Below, in pieces: positions 47,385 to 48,867 of a DNA stretch of 48,867 nucleotides; within the stretch, counting starts at the first letter, position 1, and each line of letters starts with the position of its first letter. The translations under genes were made by a program, and so were the position numbers. The notes beneath the pieces were generated by a model. It was given only the letters and a program-made list of their open reading frames with translations, was not told the origin of the DNA and ran no database searches. Source of the stretch: a virus; the IMG/VR virus record IMGVR_UViG_3300027899_000018, positions 1 to 48,867 of that record; one strand, given 5' to 3'.

Positions 47385-48551
47385 ATGAATCAATCCACTT
47401 TTAACTGGGATGTTTTTCAGGATACTGGAAAATTTAATACTTCTGTAAAACTAACAGAAAGCGATAAGAAGCATAACTTTAAGATATATTGTATGGAGCC
47501 ATACGCTCAAGAAGTATACAATAAGTTAGTTGCATTTGAAACAAATACTAAATCAACTGCTCACAAGAAAGATTTAACCGCTGGTGAAGTTTGTAAAGTT
47601 AGAGCAAACACTATTTCATATACTGATAAGATGATCTATGCTGAGGATACTACCTCTAAGTGTAGTATTGCAATCCCGTTTAGAGAGTATTCAAAAGATC
47701 TAGATACATTATCTAATTCTAGAGATTTCCTAGTAACTGTCTATAAAGTTACTGAGCATGGCGAATATTTTGGATCTGAGAAAAAAGCACTTTCTATTTC
47801 ATATAGACAAGAGCTATTTGACCACTTTAATAATAACACATGGTTTGATGTTAAGATCATGAAACTAATTAAAGGAGGATATCTTGCAATCTATAATAAG
47901 GAGATAGAATGTTTTATTCCAGGCTCACATGCAGCTGCAAATATCGTTCATAATTTTAGTGATCTTCTTGGTAAGACGCTAACCGTTATGGTAGATAATT
48001 ACGATGCATCAAATGATCTATTCATACTTTCATATAAGAAATACGTTACTCAGTCAATGCCACTCATGATAAGTGAACTTTGCTTTGATAAAGAATATGA
48101 AGGTACCCTAACTGCTACTCCATACGATTTTGGTGTATTCGTTGAATTTGAAGGATACTATACAGGATTAATTCATATGTCAGAATTTGAAGATTATCCA
48201 GCGATTCGAACTAAACTTAGAACAGGTGATAAGATAAACTTCTATATTAAGGATGTTACTTCAAAGAAAGGTCAATATCGAATCGTTCTTACTCTAAATA
48301 AAGATCAAGTAAACACTGAAAAAATTCAGTGGCAAACTCTAAGAAATAGAACAGAAAATCAAAGTTTTAAATACACAGTCGATAAGAGCAATAGTTCTAT
48401 TTCAATCGATGTAGATGGTGAACATTTTGAAGTTTCACTAAAGCGCTCAGATCTCGATAAGAATCTAGCAAAATACCCATTAGTTAAAGTATTTAAGGTT
48501 GACCCAATTAACAAACGTCTTAAGTTTGAATTTGTTGAGGATGAGTCCTAA
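47385..48551 (+). CDS. S1-domain RNA-binding protein (ribosomal protein bS1-like)
   Basis: This 388-residue protein has two clear S1/OB-fold repeats. One is at about 156-218 (DVKIMKLIKGGYLAIYNKEI, CFIPGSHAA, then LTVMVDNYDASNDLFILSYK). The other is at about 236-305 (YEGTLTATPYDFGVFVEFEG, YTGLIHMSEFED, GDKINFYIKDVTSKKGQYRI). A degenerate third S1-like region may span about 63-142. Tandem S1 repeats are typical of bS1, which brings mRNA to the ribosome, and of some RNA-decay proteins. With the phage's A-rich, Shine-Dalgarno-poor leaders, a role in translation is plausible but unproven. A TATAAT lies 22 nt upstream of the ATG, and a strong terminator follows. Confidence 0.82.
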   Translation: MNQSTFNWDVFQDTGKFNTSVKLTESDKKHNFKIYCMEPYAQEVYNKLVAFETNTKSTAHKKDLTAGEVCKVRANTISYTDKMIYAEDTTSKCSIAIPFREYSKDLDTLSNSRDFLVTVYKVTEHGEYFGSEKKALSISYRQELFDHFNNNTWFDVKIMKLIKGGYLAIYNKEIECFIPGSHAAANIVHNFSDLLGKTLTVMVDNYDASNDLFILSYKKYVTQSMPLMISELCFDKEYEGTLTATPYDFGVFVEFEGYYTGLIHMSEFEDYPAIRTKLRTGDKINFYIKDVTSKKGQYRIVLTLNKDQVNTEKIQWQTLRNRTENQSFKYTVDKSNSSISIDVDGEHFEVSLKRSDLDKNLAKYPLVKVFKVDPINKRLKFEFVEDES

Positions 48552-48575
48552 CAAAAGTTAACCCAGCAATCTCCT

Positions 48576-48616
48576 AAAAAAGCAATCTTGGATATATAAT
48601 ACAAGATTGCTTTTTT
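48576..48616 (+). terminator. Rho-independent terminator after the S1-domain gene
   Basis: A 15-bp perfect stem AAAAAAGCAATCTTG / CAAGATTGCTTTTTT has an 11-nt loop (GATATATAATA). A and T tracts on both sides make it potentially bidirectional. Confidence 0.92.
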
Positions 48617-48649
48617 ATACTCTAATATCCTCTTATTAATTGATAACCA

Positions 48650-48671
48650 ATTATCTAAGTGATTAGATAAT
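48650..48671 (+). promoter_or_regulatory. Perfect 9-bp inverted repeat in the nrdB leader
   Basis: ATTATCTAA-GTGA-TTAGATAAT lies 32 nt upstream of the nrdB ATG. It could be a dimeric-repressor operator or an mRNA hairpin with a tetraloop. It has no T tract, so it is not a terminator. Confidence 0.5.
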
Positions 48672-48703
48672 CAGCAATTCTTGTCTAAAAAAACCAGTAA
48701 AAA

Positions 48704-48867
48704 ATGAATAATAGCTCACTTTTCGTAGAACGACTTGAATATAAACCATTTGAATATCCTATGTATTACACAGAGGGTTGGTTAAAACAAGCACAAGCGT
48801 TTTGGTTACATACTGAGATTTCTATGCAAGGAGATATAAAGGATTGGAATGAACATCTTCTTCATTC
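48704..48867 (+). CDS. nrdB: Ribonucleotide reductase small subunit NrdB, 3' partial
   Basis: The first 54 codons are visible; the gene runs off the window. MNNSSLFVERLEYKPFEYPM, then QAFWLHTEISMQGDIKDWNE, match the N-terminus of class I ribonucleotide reductase R2 (R..YKPF.YP, FW...EI.M..D..DW). The first metal ligands would lie further on and are not in view. The enzyme makes deoxynucleotides for phage DNA synthesis, working with an NrdA subunit that should be encoded nearby. It is preceded by an 87-nt leader that follows the strong terminator and carries a perfect inverted repeat. Confidence 0.88.
   Translation, partial: MNNSSLFVERLEYKPFEYPMYYTEGWLKQAQAFWLHTEISMQGDIKDWNEHLLH

Overview
The window is 48.9 kb of AT-rich DNA from a large tailed phage with a contractile-tail (myovirus-type), T4-related virion plan. 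The evidence is a long block of virion genes with recognisable T4-like parts: a gp12-like short tail fibre, a gp15-like tail terminator, a tail-tube-fold protein and a gp55-like late sigma factor. Beside it lies a block of nucleotide, NAD, DNA-repair and chaperone genes. Leaders are A-rich and mostly lack a Shine-Dalgarno sequence, and four starts appear to be TTG or GTG. A captured cyanophycin-synthetase N-domain closely resembles the Bacteroidetes form as I know it. Together these suggest, without proving, a Bacteroidetes (flavobacterial) host.

Layout. (1) 1-8029, plus strand: the 3' end of a collagen-like fibre gene, then two tandem beta-rich adhesin/fibre paralogues that share a conserved C-terminal module. 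(2) 8026-13531, minus strand: a tail-tube-fold protein, a run of small proteins of which four carry a T4-like capsid-targeting N-terminus, the gp15-like protein and a 714-residue structural protein. (3) 13631-14440: a lone plus-strand gene of unknown function. (4) 14510-32900, minus strand: six large baseplate/tail proteins, including a short-tail-fibre protein with a collar domain and a probable beta-propeller. (5) 32942-34013, minus strand: the gp55-like sigma factor and a RuvC-like resolvase. (6) 34014-34285: a divergent control region with a G-rich quadruplex-like run, a 16-bp perfect palindrome and other dyads. (7) 34286-42728, plus strand: UV damage endonuclease, small lipoprotein, two conserved small phage proteins, PRPP-synthetase-like and NAMPT-like enzymes, HAD phosphatase, two nucleases and GroEL, closed by a strong terminator. 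(8) 42826-48867: a 1500-residue probable virion protein, an S1-domain RNA-binding protein, a second strong terminator and the start of ribonucleotide reductase NrdB.

How it fits together. The minus-strand block is the late virion programme, and the gp55-like sigma factor is encoded at its head. The 9-mer AATAAATAA lies 17-24 nt upstream of the first gene of each main virion transcription unit, but not before genes inside the units, so it is a good candidate for the late promoter this sigma reads. The plus-strand block supplies dNTPs, NAD, repair and folding capacity. The most unusual signals are the capsid-targeting-like cluster (8576-10588), the stand-alone cyanophycin-synthetase N-domain inside it, the late-promoter candidate, and the G-rich/palindromic divergent region.
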